64,000 nucleotides of DNA from positions 434,001 through 498,000 of the forward strand of contig NZ_BJEN01000001.1 in assembly GCF_008326345.1 (NCBI RefSeq), in the 5' to 3' direction. Both the position numbers and the translations under genes were made by a program. Origin of the DNA: Cutibacterium modestum. Lineage in GTDB: Bacteria; Actinomycetota; Actinomycetes; Propionibacteriales; Propionibacteriaceae. Below are positions 53,732 through 63,679 of the stretch, piece after piece (positions within the stretch are counted from its first letter, which is position 1; each line of letters begins with the position of its first letter). The notes under the pieces are model-generated. The model did no database searches. It worked only from the letters and a program-made list of their open reading frames with translations, and had not been told where the DNA came from.

Positions 53732-55135
53732 ATGTCGGAGACCGTCCAGGACAAGGTCGACTTCCTTGTCATTGCAAACCGTTTGCCCGTGGACCGCAAG
53801 GCCGACGACGACGGCAACGTTAGTTGGAAGTCCTCCCCCGGTGGCCTCGTCACCGCTCTGGAACCTGTCATGCAGCGCAAGGGCGGTGCATGGATCGGAT
53901 GGCACGGCGCGCCGGATGAAGTCGTCAAACCCTTCCACCATGACGGTTATGACATCCATCCGGTACCACTAAGCGCTCGAGAGGTCGAGGAGTACTACGA
54001 GGGATTCTCTAACGCGACTCTGTGGCCACTGTACCACGACTGCATAGTCGAGCCCATCTTCCACCGCGAGTGGTGGGACGCCTTCCAGAAAGTCAACAAG
54101 AGGTTTGCTGGACAAGCCGCTGAGCAGGCCGCAGAGGGCGCCACCGTGTGGGTGCAGGATTACCAGCTCAACCTTGTACCGAAGTACCTGCGTGAGATGC
54201 GGCCAGACCTGCGCATTGGATTCTTCCTTCACATTCCGTTCCCGCCGATTGAGCTCTACAGCCGCCTGCCGTGGCGCGAGGAGCTCGTCGAGGGGTTGTT
54301 GGGAGCTGACCTCGTCGGGTTCCAGACCCCGGGAGCCGCCGCCAATTTTCAGCGATTGGCGAAGCACCGCCCGGGGGTTACTGCCGCTCGTGGTCGCGCC
54401 CACACCCCGGACGGCCGCACCGTCGTCATTCGTGACTTCCCGATTTCGATCGACTCGCGTGGATTCCACGAACTGGCCACCTCGGAGAAGGTCAAAGCTG
54501 AGGCTGCCAAGCTTCGTGAAGACCTTGGTAACCCGGGGACGATCATCTTCGGAGTCGACCGTCTCGATTACACCAAGGGTCTTCGCCAGCGCATCCGTGC
54601 AGTCGGAGAGCTGTTCAAGGAGGGCAAGCTCGATCCCCACGAGGTCGTCTTCCTGCAGCTAGCCACCCCATCGCGGGAACGCGTCGACGAATACAAGATC
54701 TTGCGTGACGATATCAACCTGCTCGTCGGCCAAATCAACTCGAAGGCCGGGACAATCGCCAACCGTGCGCTGGTCTACCGCAACGAGTCGGTGCCGCGTG
54801 AGGTGCTGGTAGCGATGTACCAGGTGGCTGACCTCATGCTCGTGACCCCAGTGCGTGATGGCATGAATCTGGTCGCCAAGGAGTACATTGCTTGCCGCTC
54901 GAATGACGACTCTGCGCTAGTGCTTTCCGAGTTCGCTGGTGCAGCCCGTGAGCTCAAGCAGGCCTACATGGTGAATCCGTATGACATTGACGGCATGAAA
55001 GCCACCATCATGAGGGCACTCACGGACTCCCCCAAGGTCAAGGCCCGCAAAATGCGGTCCATGCGTCGGCAGGTCTTCGACAAAACGATCGACGTCTGGG
55101 CAGACGACTTTCTCACCGAGCTGGAAGACCGTTGA
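53732..55135 (+). CDS. otsA: trehalose-6-phosphate synthase
   Basis: GT20 enzyme joining UDP- or GDP-glucose and glucose 6-phosphate. Family blocks: [76 protein letters not shown] and the nucleotide-binding [15 protein letters not shown]. 467 residues, normal length. The ATG at 53732 is 141 bp from divergent otsB. Confidence 0.96.
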   Translation: MSETVQDKVDFLVIANRLPVDRKADDDGNVSWKSSPGGLVTALEPVMQRKGGAWIGWHGAPDEVVKPFHHDGYDIHPVPLSAREVEEYYEGFSNATLWPLYHDCIVEPIFHREWWDAFQKVNKRFAGQAAEQAAEGATVWVQDYQLNLVPKYLREMRPDLRIGFFLHIPFPPIELYSRLPWREELVEGLLGADLVGFQTPGAAANFQRLAKHRPGVTAARGRAHTPDGRTVVIRDFPISIDSRGFHELATSEKVKAEAAKLREDLGNPGTIIFGVDRLDYTKGLRQRIRAVGELFKEGKLDPHEVVFLQLATPSRERVDEYKILRDDINLLVGQINSKAGTIANRALVYRNESVPREVLVAMYQVADLMLVTPVRDGMNLVAKEYIACRSNDDSALVLSEFAGAARELKQAYMVNPYDIDGMKATIMRALTDSPKVKARKMRSMRRQVFDKTIDVWADDFLTELEDR

Positions 55136-55173
55136 GGGCTGGGTAACCGGACTAATAGAAAGGATGAAGACCA

Positions 55174-56154
55174 TTGAGACTAAGTGCCTTAGAGCAGATT
55201 CCGCTATTTGTCGGGCATCCCGTCACCCAAACCCTCGACGAAACCGTCACCCTGGCACAAGGACTTGAGGAGATCGGTTTCCATCGGTTCTGGTTGGCCG
55301 AGCACCACAATACCGACCACTTTTTGTCGAGTGCACCAGATTTGCTCACGGCGCGCATCGCAACGGCGACGCAGTCGATTCGTCTTGGCTCGGGCGGAGT
55401 GATGGCCATGCACTACGGCTCCCTGCAAATGGCGGAACGGTTCTCGACCCTCACGGCACTCTTCGGCAATCGTATCGACATGGGCCTGGGCCGAGCGCCC
55501 GGCGGTGACATGCTCTCCGCCCATGCCCTCAACCAGGGGCAGGTCATCCGTCCCGAAGCCATCGACTCCCTTATTGCCGAGACGGTGGAGTTCGTGCGCG
55601 GGACGCTACCACCAACACATCCCTACGCGAAGGTCGTCGTGACCCCGACAGGCCAGATCCAGCCACAGACCTGGCTACTGGGATCGTCGGGTCAGTCGGC
55701 GGTATGGGCCGCCGAGCATGGCATGGACTACGCCTACGCCCAGTTCTTCACTGGGCACCAGAGCACCGGGATCATGGACCACTACCGCGCTCACCTGGCC
55801 GACGGTTTTCCCGGAAGGACCCTGTCGGCAGTGTGCGTGTCGGCTGCCCCAACGCGTCAGGAAGCCCTGGACCAGTCGCTCATGGCGGCGAACTTCCGGG
55901 TAAGCCTGGGGACGGGCCGACCGGTGGCCTTCGTCACGGCCTCTCAGATGGACGCCGATACCCGATCTCTGCTGACGAACTATGTCCTGTCGAATGAGGA
56001 CACGATTTTCGTCGGAGATTACGATGAGGTGGCCGACAAACTCACCGCCTTCCAAGATGCTCACCACGTCGACGAGTTGATGCTCATCAGCTACATCGAT
56101 GACGTGCAGGTCAAGGTGGAGCAGTACCGTCAGCTCGCGAAACGACTGATCTGA
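55174..56154 (+). CDS. LLM-class flavin-dependent oxidoreductase (MsnO8-like)
   Basis: 326-residue luciferase-like FMN/F420 barrel. Recognisable are FHRFWLAEHHNTDHFLSSAPD, RLGSGGVMAMHYGSLQMAE, NRIDMGLGRAPGGD and LLGSSGQSAVWAAEHGMDYA, which match the MsnO8-type subfamily. The start is TTG at 55174 with AAAGGA 9 nt upstream; the protein begins LRLSALEQIPLF. Substrate unknown. It follows otsA by 38 nt and may be cotranscribed. Confidence 0.87.
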   Translation: MRLSALEQIPLFVGHPVTQTLDETVTLAQGLEEIGFHRFWLAEHHNTDHFLSSAPDLLTARIATATQSIRLGSGGVMAMHYGSLQMAERFSTLTALFGNRIDMGLGRAPGGDMLSAHALNQGQVIRPEAIDSLIAETVEFVRGTLPPTHPYAKVVVTPTGQIQPQTWLLGSSGQSAVWAAEHGMDYAYAQFFTGHQSTGIMDHYRAHLADGFPGRTLSAVCVSAAPTRQEALDQSLMAANFRVSLGTGRPVAFVTASQMDADTRSLLTNYVLSNEDTIFVGDYDEVADKLTAFQDAHHVDELMLISYIDDVQVKVEQYRQLAKRLI

Positions 56155-56931
56155 TCACGGGAGCGCCACAGGTGGAGTCCATCAATCATGGCTCTACTGG
56201 GGTTGAGTAACCCCATATGGCCGGCACGCGATATAGAGCTCTCAACCTATTGAACTTTCGGACCGCAGGAGGTAGCCACGATCACAGTCGTCATCGGCAG
56301 TAGCCGTAGCATGTGAACTGTCGTGCTCATATCCGTGTTGGTTACGGAACCGTCGGATCTGAGCGGCGTTACAAGACCTTCGTCCTAACCTACATCCGTG
56401 CTGCTGCGATGCGTTCTTGGCGACGGCGGCGCATATGGACTGCGTGCGTGGCTGGCATGTCGCAGTTTCGGTGCCTTCGACTGCGCCTCGGGTGGTTCGG
56501 CATAGTTCGACAATCTCGTCGGTGAGTCCTCCGACGTCAAAAATAATGGTGACTTTTCAGTCAACACGATCAACGTCCTGGTCCGGAGTGACGAGCTAAT
56601 CGACAACCTCGTCAGCACAGATAACCCCGGGGCACCACCGTGGGGACTGAGAGGCAGCAGACACCGACGGGCCACGCTCCAAAACGTGGTCCTCAGACCT
56701 TGCCCGCTGACAGGACAAGCCACACCTATCGGAGCCCCAGATCAGTCTCGCCACCATTCTCTATGGGAAGTACCCATGACTAACGCTAGAACGTAAAGCA
56801 GCTGCCGTAACGTAGTTCCTCTCAAAACAAAACCGCTACGCCGCAACCGAGGAACCTTCAGGGGCTGGAAGTCCCCCTTATCAAATTTATTTCGGGGAAC
56901 GTTCTCCCTTCTCAAATGGGGCATTCCTTTG
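56155..56931. other. 777-bp gene-free stretch, possibly a dead gene
   Basis: No intact reading frame. A strong AGGAGG at 56267-56272 is followed 8 nt later by ATC ACA GTC GTC ATC GGC AGT AGC CGT, as if a start codon ATG had become ATC; the frame stops soon after. Downstream pieces such as FSVNTINVLVRSDELIDNLV look coding. I cannot name the family. It lies between the LLM oxidoreductase gene and tRNA-Asn. Confidence 0.35.
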
Positions 56932-57004
56932 CTCCCCCGACTGGACTCGAACCAGTAACCCTCTGATTAACAGTCAGATGCTCTGCCAATTGAGCTACAG
57001 GGGA
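56932..57004 (-). tRNA. tRNA-Asn (GUU anticodon)
   Basis: 73-nt minus-strand cloverleaf: acceptor TCCCCTG pairs with CGGGGGA, D arm TAGCTCAATTGGCAGAGCA, anticodon loop CTGTTAA (GUU), T arm ACTGGTTCGAGTCCAGT, G discriminator. CCA is not encoded. Single gene downstream of the dnaG-side cluster. Confidence 0.95.
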
Positions 57005-57102
57005 TCAGCGCCCTAGCGCGAAATGAAACACTAGCAGTATCGCTCACGCGAAGACAAATCACGCCACGTACACAGCCCGGCCCCCAACGTCATCGCCTGA
57101 CG

Positions 57103-57609
57103 TCATCCCCACTCCTTCTTGAGGGAATCAGTCGCCTCTACAACCGCCTGACGGGTATCAGGATCATTGAGATCAGCCGACTCTCTTGCCACCACCGTCC
57201 AGGTGATGGCTCCATCAGCCTTGGCCAGGTGCCCAGCTGGAATGCGGCCTGCGATGAGGACATTTCCCCCGCACACCGGCACCGTTTTCGTCGCTGCGAT
57301 GGACTCGGTGATCCTGGCTCGAAACACATCAGGGATCTTCCCCGGTTTGCTCAGCACCGCTGAAGCGCCAGACCCGTCCAGGAACTCCCACCTAAGCGTC
57401 GAGGTTTCACCATCCCATCTGCCGAGGACGATCTCGTGCCACGCCACCGCCGAGTCGGTTTGGTCGGTCAGCACGACCAATCCCTCGGTCACGGCTATGG
57501 CGATGACCCCGTCACCCCGCCCATAAGCGAGCACCTTGGCGTCATTGAACCCGAGAACCGCTCGCAGACGGGCCATCTCGTCAGCACTCGGCCCTTTCGT
57601 CCACCACAT
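57103..57609 (-). CDS. conserved hypothetical protein
   Basis: 168 residues, soluble, no signal or membrane helix. It has a regular beta-rich pattern (GDGVIAIAVTEGLVVLTDQ, WHEIVLGRWDGETSTLRW, LSKPGKIPDVFRARI) resembling the small actinobacterial proteins encoded between dnaG and tRNA genes, but I cannot name a domain. The ATG at 57609 is preceded by AGGATGGAG. Follows the sigma factor gene by 12 nt on the same strand. Confidence 0.7.
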   Translation of the reverse strand: MWWTKGPSADEMARLRAVLGFNDAKVLAYGRGDGVIAIAVTEGLVVLTDQTDSAVAWHEIVLGRWDGETSTLRWEFLDGSGASAVLSKPGKIPDVFRARITESIAATKTVPVCGGNVLIAGRIPAGHLAKADGAITWTVVARESADLNDPDTRQAVVEATDSLKKEWG

Positions 57610-57621
57610 GTCTCCATCCTG

Positions 57622-58434
57622 TCACGCAGCCACGACCTCTTGCAGATAGCGCCTCAGCCGTGCAAGGGCCCGATGCTCGATGCGTCTGGCGTTCGACGCC
57701 GACAGTCCTAGCTCGTCGGCAACCGCAGTGATCGTCATAGGCTCACCTTCAAAGCCGTGCCTCAGCTCCACAATGCGTCTCTCCTGGCCCATCAGCAAAC
57801 TAATGAGCCCAGACTCGGGATCGTCGCAACATTTCTGAACAACAGCCACCTGCTCGAAAAAACTGGTTTCTATCTCCCAACATTCGACTCTCCTCTTCTC
57901 CACCCACATGACGTCCTTGCCCATCTGCGCGGCGATCGCATCACTACTAGGCACCCGTTGCCATCGTGCCGTCAGCTCCTCTTCGATCCGAGCCACCTCT
58001 GCCGCCTCTCGCATCACTGACCGCGATCTGGCCCCGCTTAATCTGACGACCTCTTCACCGATGCGACGACGAATCCACGTCCAGGCGACGGTAGAAAACC
58101 GTGCTCCGCGGCGTTCGTCGTACCTCTCGATGGCTTCCCCCAATCCGACGCATCCGGATTGAATGAGGTCCTCGACACTGCACCGGTAGGTCACAGCCGC
58201 CTGACGAGCCTGGGTCAAGACGATCGCCAACATTTGACGCCACAGAGCTTGCCTGGCAGCCACTCCATCATCTGAGATCTTGCGCAACTCTGCCTCACTG
58301 ACCGGAACTGCTGCCAAGAAGCGCCCTGCGAGAATGGCATCGGCGATAGCACCGGCATCGAGTCTATGAAACAGATCGCGCTCCTCCGCAGGGTCCAGAG
58401 CGACGACGCCGTCAACGAAATCCGTGTATCTCAT
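57622..58434 (-). CDS. sigma-70 family RNA polymerase sigma factor
   Basis: 270 residues. Region 2 is DLIQSGCVGLGEAIERYDER followed by GARFSTVAWTWIRRRIGEEV, close to core-binding and -10 recognition segments of primary-type factors. A short region 3 follows (VPSSDAIAAQMGKDVMWVEK). Region 4 (ERRIVELRHGFEGEPMTITAV, LGLSASNARRIEHRALARLR) is a standard -35 binding helix-turn-helix. Region 1.1 and much of region 1.2 are absent, so it is an alternative factor, not the housekeeping one. It lies just downstream of dnaG, where many bacteria carry rpoD. No anti-sigma gene adjoins. Confidence 0.87.
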   Translation of the reverse strand: MRYTDFVDGVVALDPAEERDLFHRLDAGAIADAILAGRFLAAVPVSEAELRKISDDGVAARQALWRQMLAIVLTQARQAAVTYRCSVEDLIQSGCVGLGEAIERYDERRGARFSTVAWTWIRRRIGEEVVRLSGARSRSVMREAAEVARIEEELTARWQRVPSSDAIAAQMGKDVMWVEKRRVECWEIETSFFEQVAVVQKCCDDPESGLISLLMGQERRIVELRHGFEGEPMTITAVADELGLSASNARRIEHRALARLRRYLQEVVAA

Positions 58435-58520
58435 GGTCCGACGATGACGCGCATTGGACCATGGCCAAACCCCTCATAGACAATCTGTGGACACAGAAAA
58501 AGTTGTCCACAGATGTCGCA

Positions 58521-60374
58521 TCAGGCTGAGATAGTTCCGCCCGCCACAATAAGACTCTTGCGCAGCGCCTCGAGAGTCATCAGATCAGAGAACATAGCGT
58601 TGTAAAGTTTGCGGTCTTGGTTCGGGTTCGTGCGCTGCAGACGCGATTTGAGGTTGGCGATGTCATCGGTAATTGACAACAGCCGCACCCTCGCCGCGTA
58701 CGCCTCTGCGTAGTCTCGATCAGGCTCCTCACGCAGCACCGGCTCCACCAGCAAGGCCACCTCAAGTTGCTTTACCTGCGGATCTGGCGTCGCCTCACCA
58801 ACTTTCTCTGCCCATCTGTCCTGCCCCCGCGGCACAGCCAAGACAGCCTCGAACACCGCCTGGTAGGCCGGGTGGCGCAAATCCTCGACTTCGACCTGGT
58901 CCCATTTCTCATCAAAGAGACCGGGATGTTGCAAGGCAAGCTTAAGAAATCCTCGTTCCACAGACAAAGAAACGTCAGCCGGATCCGGCCACGGAATCCC
59001 TGGACTTTGCTGAGGCTCAGGCGGAGGAACAACGGTCAACTGCGGCTCAGAGCGATGCTGCCTTCGGGCACGCGAAACCTCTCGACGCACCAGGTCAATG
59101 TCAGTACCTACCACCTGGGAGAGCTCACGCACATAGCCATCCACCAAGGATTGATCGCGAATACTCGTGACCAGAGGGGCCGCTGCCCTAATGGCGGCGA
59201 CGCGACCGTCCGCACGGTCAAGGTCGAATTGATTGACCGTGTTCTCCATGACATAGCGGTATAGCGGAACCCGACGCGCAACGAGCTCCCGAACGGCTTC
59301 TGGACCGCGCTGCATGAGTAGGTCGCACGGATCTAACCCGGTGGGCTCGACGGCGACGTAGGTCTGGGAGGAGAACTGGTTGTCGCCACGGAACACCTTG
59401 AGGGCCGCCTTTTGGCCGGCAGCGTCACCGTCAAAAGTGAAGATGACCTCTCCGTTGAGGGATCCGCTGTTGCCCATGAGGCGCTGAATGAGCCGAGCAT
59501 GGTCATCGCCAAAGGCAGTGCCACAGGCTGCGACAGCGGTATCGACGCCGGACAGGTGCGCCGCCATGACGTCGGTGTACCCCTCGACGATGACGGCCTG
59601 GCTCTTCTTACCGATGTTGGCCCGAGCCATATCCAAACCGTACAGGACATGCGACTTCTTATAGACCGGAGTTTCGGGGGTATTGACGTATTTGGCAGGT
59701 AGGCGGTCGTCGTCATAGACCCGTCTGGCGCCGAAGCCGAGCACGGACTTACTAGAGTCTTTAATCGGCCACAGCACTCTCCCTTGGAAAAAATCCCATC
59801 CTTGGGAGCGAACCAGACCTGACTCGATAAGGACTTTGGGGGTAAAGCCCTTGGCGACCAGGTGGTCGCGCAGCACGTGGCCACCGCGCGGTGCATAGCC
59901 CATCCCGAATTGCACGGCAGCATCTGGGGAGAAACCTCGTCCAGCGACGAATTCCCGAGCGATGCGACCCTCATCGGTCGACATCTGGGATTGGAAGAAT
60001 TTTGCTGCGGCCTCATTGGCGGCGAGGATCTGCATCCGCAGGCCTGGCTCAAGGCCAGGACGGCCGTCGTCGATGATGCGCAGCTGGACACCAGTTTTAT
60101 CAGCAAGACGCTGAACAGCCTCAACGAAGGTGAGATTGTCGATCTTCTGAACGAAGGAGATAGTGTCCCCACCCTCGCCGCAGCCGAAACAGTAGAACAG
60201 GCCGCGCGACGGCGTCACCTGGAAGCTGGGGGTCTTTTCGTCGTGAAAGGGACATAGGCCTTTCAGCGAGCCTCCGCCAGCATTACGCAAGGTGACGTAC
60301 TCACCGACGACCTCGTCGATCCGGGCCCGTTCCCGAACCAGTGCGATGTCCTCCTCGTTAATCCGGCCAGCCAT
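58521..60374 (-). CDS. dnaG: DNA primase
   Basis: Makes RNA primers at the replication fork. The N-terminal CHC2 zinc finger is CPFHDEKTPSFQVTP ending FYCFGC, followed by a TOPRIM core with VIVEGYTDVMAAHLSG and IFTFDGDAAGQKAAL, then a C-terminal helicase-binding domain. The ATG at 60374 (MAGRINEED) is the family start; longer frames run into the divergent permease. 617 residues. Confidence 0.96.
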   Translation of the reverse strand: MAGRINEEDIALVRERARIDEVVGEYVTLRNAGGGSLKGLCPFHDEKTPSFQVTPSRGLFYCFGCGEGGDTISFVQKIDNLTFVEAVQRLADKTGVQLRIIDDGRPGLEPGLRMQILAANEAAAKFFQSQMSTDEGRIAREFVAGRGFSPDAAVQFGMGYAPRGGHVLRDHLVAKGFTPKVLIESGLVRSQGWDFFQGRVLWPIKDSSKSVLGFGARRVYDDDRLPAKYVNTPETPVYKKSHVLYGLDMARANIGKKSQAVIVEGYTDVMAAHLSGVDTAVAACGTAFGDDHARLIQRLMGNSGSLNGEVIFTFDGDAAGQKAALKVFRGDNQFSSQTYVAVEPTGLDPCDLLMQRGPEAVRELVARRVPLYRYVMENTVNQFDLDRADGRVAAIRAAAPLVTSIRDQSLVDGYVRELSQVVGTDIDLVRREVSRARRQHRSEPQLTVVPPPEPQQSPGIPWPDPADVSLSVERGFLKLALQHPGLFDEKWDQVEVEDLRHPAYQAVFEAVLAVPRGQDRWAEKVGEATPDPQVKQLEVALLVEPVLREEPDRDYAEAYAARVRLLSITDDIANLKSRLQRTNPNQDRKLYNAMFSDLMTLEALRKSLIVAGGTISA

Positions 60375-60431
60375 GCTTATGATCCTACCCAAGTGTGGCT
60401 GGAGCGCCCGAATGGTGCAAAACTGTCCGCC

Positions 60432-61190
60432 GTGACCGTAAACCCTACGTGGCAACTTGCGTTGGCGATGATCCTGCTCATCGTGCTGGCCGTCATCGCA
60501 TCTCTTTTCGGACGTCTGGGTATTGCTAAGGCTTCCGTCATCGCTTCTGTGCGCGCGGTGGCGCAGCTTGGAATCGTCTCCGTCATCCTTGTCTATGCCC
60601 TAGCTCACATGTGGGCAGCATGCCTATTCACCGTATTCATGTTCGCCATCGCCGTACGTACGACCGCGAATCGTTCCGGGATCTCCGCAGCGTGGATGTG
60701 GGCGGCAGTAGCCATGATTGCCGGTGTCCTTCCGGTAATTTTCGTCATCTTTGCGACTGGCTGTGCCCCGTTAAGTCCAGCGTCCCTGATCCCGGTGGCT
60801 GGCATCATCATCGGCAACATCATGAGCGGTCACACCTTGGCATGCCGTCGGTTTTTCGCTGATCTACGCGAGGGAATCGGCGTCTTCGAGGCGGGTCTAG
60901 CCGTCGGTTTTCCACGTCGTGACGCCATTGCGCTAGTCACCGAACCTAGCGTCACTGAATCGGTGCTGCCGACTGTCGACCGCACCGCGACTGTCGGCCT
61001 AGTGACTCTGCCAGGAGCTTTCGTTGGTGTGCTTCTGGGTGGTGGCTCAGCCCTGCAGGCAGGTGCTGCACAGGCACTCGTCCTCATCGGCATTCTGGGT
61101 GGTCAAGCGGTGACCGTCGTAGTCGCCCACAAACTTGTTAAAAGGGCAAAGCTGTTGCCCAGGGATCTAGGAGGCAAGCTTCACCCGTAA
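60432..61190 (+). CDS. FetB/YbbM-like (UPF0014) membrane permease
   Basis: About 252 residues with six or seven hydrophobic segments. The conserved UPF0014 blocks are ASVRAVAQLGIVSVIL, IPVAGIIIGNIMSG and the TVGLVTLPGAFVGVLLGG motif near the end. E. coli FetB works with the ATPase FetA in iron export; no ATPase gene is adjacent here. The GTG at 60432 gives MTVNPTW; a GTG at 60393 would add 13 residues. Divergent from dnaG. Confidence 0.82.
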   Translation: MTVNPTWQLALAMILLIVLAVIASLFGRLGIAKASVIASVRAVAQLGIVSVILVYALAHMWAACLFTVFMFAIAVRTTANRSGISAAWMWAAVAMIAGVLPVIFVIFATGCAPLSPASLIPVAGIIIGNIMSGHTLACRRFFADLREGIGVFEAGLAVGFPRRDAIALVTEPSVTESVLPTVDRTATVGLVTLPGAFVGVLLGGGSALQAGAAQALVLIGILGGQAVTVVVAHKLVKRAKLLPRDLGGKLHP

Positions 61191-61224
61191 GACTGATAAC
61201 CCTCAGATAATCCGCATCAAATTG

Positions 61225-62343
61225 TTAAAAGCCCCTACCCATACCCCGGGGCAGACGGCGTCGATCCCACCCCAAGAGCTCGGTAGCTTGAGAGAAAGCG
61301 AACTGATCGGTCATTCCTCCCACATATGCAACTACCTGGTGGACCCGGTCAGCGTCAGTCTCCAGAAACTCAGTAGGCACCTGGTCGATATGGCTTTGGT
61401 AATAGGTCACCAATCCATGCAAGACCTCAACGACGGCCTCTGCCTGCCCCAGGGACTCAGGACGGGTATAAATCCGCTCATAATTAAAAGCTCGCAATGC
61501 CGCCAGAGCCTCAGCAACATCTGTGGCCATCCCAACTCGGCCAGTAGCACAGGTGGTGTCAACGACACAGCGGATGAAAACCGATAGCTGGGTACGTCGA
61601 TCTGTTCCCGCTACCTCCGCAACAACTGGTGGCAATTCTTCGACGGTGACGATCCCCGCTTTAACGGCATCCTCAAGATCATGGGCGCAGTAAGCGATCC
61701 GGTCAGCGAAGGAGACCACCTCCCCCTCAACTGTGCCTGGCGCTGGACGTGACCACGAATGGTTACGAATGCCATCAAGGGTTTCGGCGCATAGGTTTAG
61801 GCTGGCCAAACTGACGTCAGCTCCCCACGGCCCGTGGTCGAATCCTTCCGGGATGAAGGCGTCAAAGGCCTGCTCGGAGGCGTGCCCCCCTGGCCCGTGA
61901 CCGCAATCGTGGCCCAGAGCTATAGCGTCAGCCAAGGTGACATTCGCGCCGATTCCGGCCGCAATCGATCGTGCGACCTGAGCCACTTCGAGAGCATGAG
62001 TGAGGCGAGTGCGCTGATGATCGGTGGGATGGACGACAACCTGAGTTTTGCCAGCCAGCCGTCGGAACGACGTGGAATGGACGATGCGATCCCGGTCGCG
62101 CTCAAAACAGGTACGTTCCGGATCGGGTTCCTCGGCAAGGCCACGGTTGCCGGCACCCATAGCGCGGGTGGCTCCTGGGCGCAACAGTAGATTCTCGCGC
62201 TCCTCGCGGGCTTGACGCCCAACGACCTCGCCGGTGTCGACCCGGGCGATACCCGACGGATGGGCGTGGACAACGTCGTCAAGGTCACGGTGACCGGCCA
62301 TCGTCAGGGCCCAGGCTCGGGCCCGCTCCCCTACTTCGGACAT
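61225..62343 (-). CDS. dgt: dGTP triphosphohydrolase-like HD protein
   Basis: Splits dNTPs to nucleosides and tripolyphosphate. The HD-domain metal ligands are in THALEVAQVARSI and ALGHDCGHGPGGHASEQAF; FRRLAGKTQVV and SFADRIAYCAHDLEDA carry further ligands and substrate contacts. 372 residues, of the short actinobacterial type. It sits 48 bp downstream of dusB on the same strand and near dnaG, a typical grouping. Confidence 0.92.
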   Translation of the reverse strand: MSEVGERARAWALTMAGHRDLDDVVHAHPSGIARVDTGEVVGRQAREERENLLLRPGATRAMGAGNRGLAEEPDPERTCFERDRDRIVHSTSFRRLAGKTQVVVHPTDHQRTRLTHALEVAQVARSIAAGIGANVTLADAIALGHDCGHGPGGHASEQAFDAFIPEGFDHGPWGADVSLASLNLCAETLDGIRNHSWSRPAPGTVEGEVVSFADRIAYCAHDLEDAVKAGIVTVEELPPVVAEVAGTDRRTQLSVFIRCVVDTTCATGRVGMATDVAEALAALRAFNYERIYTRPESLGQAEAVVEVLHGLVTYYQSHIDQVPTEFLETDADRVHQVVAYVGGMTDQFAFSQATELLGWDRRRLPRGMGRGF

Positions 62344-62391
62344 GTTCCCATCCTGTCTTAACCAGGGGCGTAGGGCCAGCCCCAGATGGAA

Positions 62392-63537
62392 TCAGCCCCC
62401 GGAAGCGTCGATTTCGGCAGCGGACAGATCATCATCGTCAAGGGTGCGGGAATCCAGCCATCCGTGCGGCATGACGACTTTTCGCCGGGGGGTGCCCTGA
62501 CGGCCCCTGGCCTTACCAAGTTCCTTAACTGGGAAGGGGGCATCGTGGTCAAGGGTGGCCAGCAGGGCGTCAAGTTCCTCGAAACTGGAAATCTGGCCGA
62601 GGGCATGACGGATTTCCCCACCTACCGGGAACCCCTTAAGGTACCAGGCCATATGCTTGCGCATGTCTACCAGACCATGCATTCCCTGATACTTCACCAG
62701 AAGCTCGGTATGACGGCGAATCATGGCGCACACCTCACCCAAGCTCGGTAGCGTAGTGGTGCCACGGCCGGCGAAAGCATCGGCGAGGTCACGGAAGAGC
62801 CACGGACGACCCAGGCAACCCCGGCCAACCTCGACGCCGGCACAACCCGTTCTCTCGACCATGGCCATCGCGTCACTGGCCTCCCAGATGTCACCATTTC
62901 CGATGACAGGAACATCTACGGCTTTGACGAGGTCACCGATGGCATCCCAGTGGGAGTGCCCGGCGTAAGCCTCAGCGACAGTGCGGGCGTGCAGGCATAC
63001 CGCGGCGGCACCGGAGTCGACGGCGGCCCGGGTCGAGTCCATGTAGGTGATGTGGTCGGGGTCGATGCCGATCCGAATCTTGACGGTGACGGGGACCCCA
63101 TGGGCGTCACCGGCCTGGACAGCAGCGGAAATAACGGCCGTGAAACGGTCAAGCTTCCATGGCAGGACTCCCCCACCTCCCTTGCGGGTAACCTTCGGAA
63201 CGGGGCACCCGAAGTTAAGGTCGACGTGATTAACCCCATACTTCTCGCACAGGATCGACGTCGCCTCACCCACCATTCCCGGGTCAACCCCGTAGAGCTG
63301 GACCGACCGCACATCCTCACCTTCGGCGAAGGCAAGCATGTCGTGGGTCTTGTGGTCCCCGTACACCAGGCCGCGCGAAGTGATCATCTCGCAGACATAG
63401 AGGCCCGCACCCTGTTCGGCACAGAGCTGGCGAAACGCCGCATTAGTAACGCCGGCCATAGGTGCCAGCACCACCGGGGTATCCACCGAAACGGTGCCGC
63501 CGGAGGGTGCGGTCAGGGTAAGGGGACTGGAAAGCAC
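62392..63537 (-). CDS. dusB: tRNA-dihydrouridine synthase
   Basis: FMN enzyme reducing uridines in tRNA. TIM-barrel blocks: VVLAPMAGVTNAAFRQL, GLYVCEMITSRGLVYGD, HVDLNFGCPVPKVTRKGGGG with the catalytic Cys, VTVKIRIGIDPDHI, LHARTVAEAYAGHSHWD and IGNGDIWEASDAM. The GTG at 63537 (MLSSPLTLT) is the best family-like start; upstream in-frame starts give low-complexity extensions. About 381 residues. Confidence 0.93.
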   Translation of the reverse strand: MLSSPLTLTAPSGGTVSVDTPVVLAPMAGVTNAAFRQLCAEQGAGLYVCEMITSRGLVYGDHKTHDMLAFAEGEDVRSVQLYGVDPGMVGEATSILCEKYGVNHVDLNFGCPVPKVTRKGGGGVLPWKLDRFTAVISAAVQAGDAHGVPVTVKIRIGIDPDHITYMDSTRAAVDSGAAAVCLHARTVAEAYAGHSHWDAIGDLVKAVDVPVIGNGDIWEASDAMAMVERTGCAGVEVGRGCLGRPWLFRDLADAFAGRGTTTLPSLGEVCAMIRRHTELLVKYQGMHGLVDMRKHMAWYLKGFPVGGEIRHALGQISSFEELDALLATLDHDAPFPVKELGKARGRQGTPRRKVVMPHGWLDSRTLDDDDLSAAEIDASGG

Positions 63538-63679
63538 CAGCCCATGGTAAACGTGGTAATCCGGTTCAGCAGAAACCGTCGTGCCAACGCCAGTGGCACA
63601 ACGAGATACCACAACCCACCACACCACACCACACCATCCCAGCGACATGCCGCCGCGAACCGAGCACTACCCTCATGCT

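Noticed and set aside
53969-54640. 223-codon open frame opposite otsA
   Set aside because: Antisense of otsA, no homology features.
63615-63648. CACAC-type short tandem sequence near the dusB start
   Set aside because: Imperfect, only a few units, and within a probable non-coding leader; not a CRISPR or clear microsatellite.
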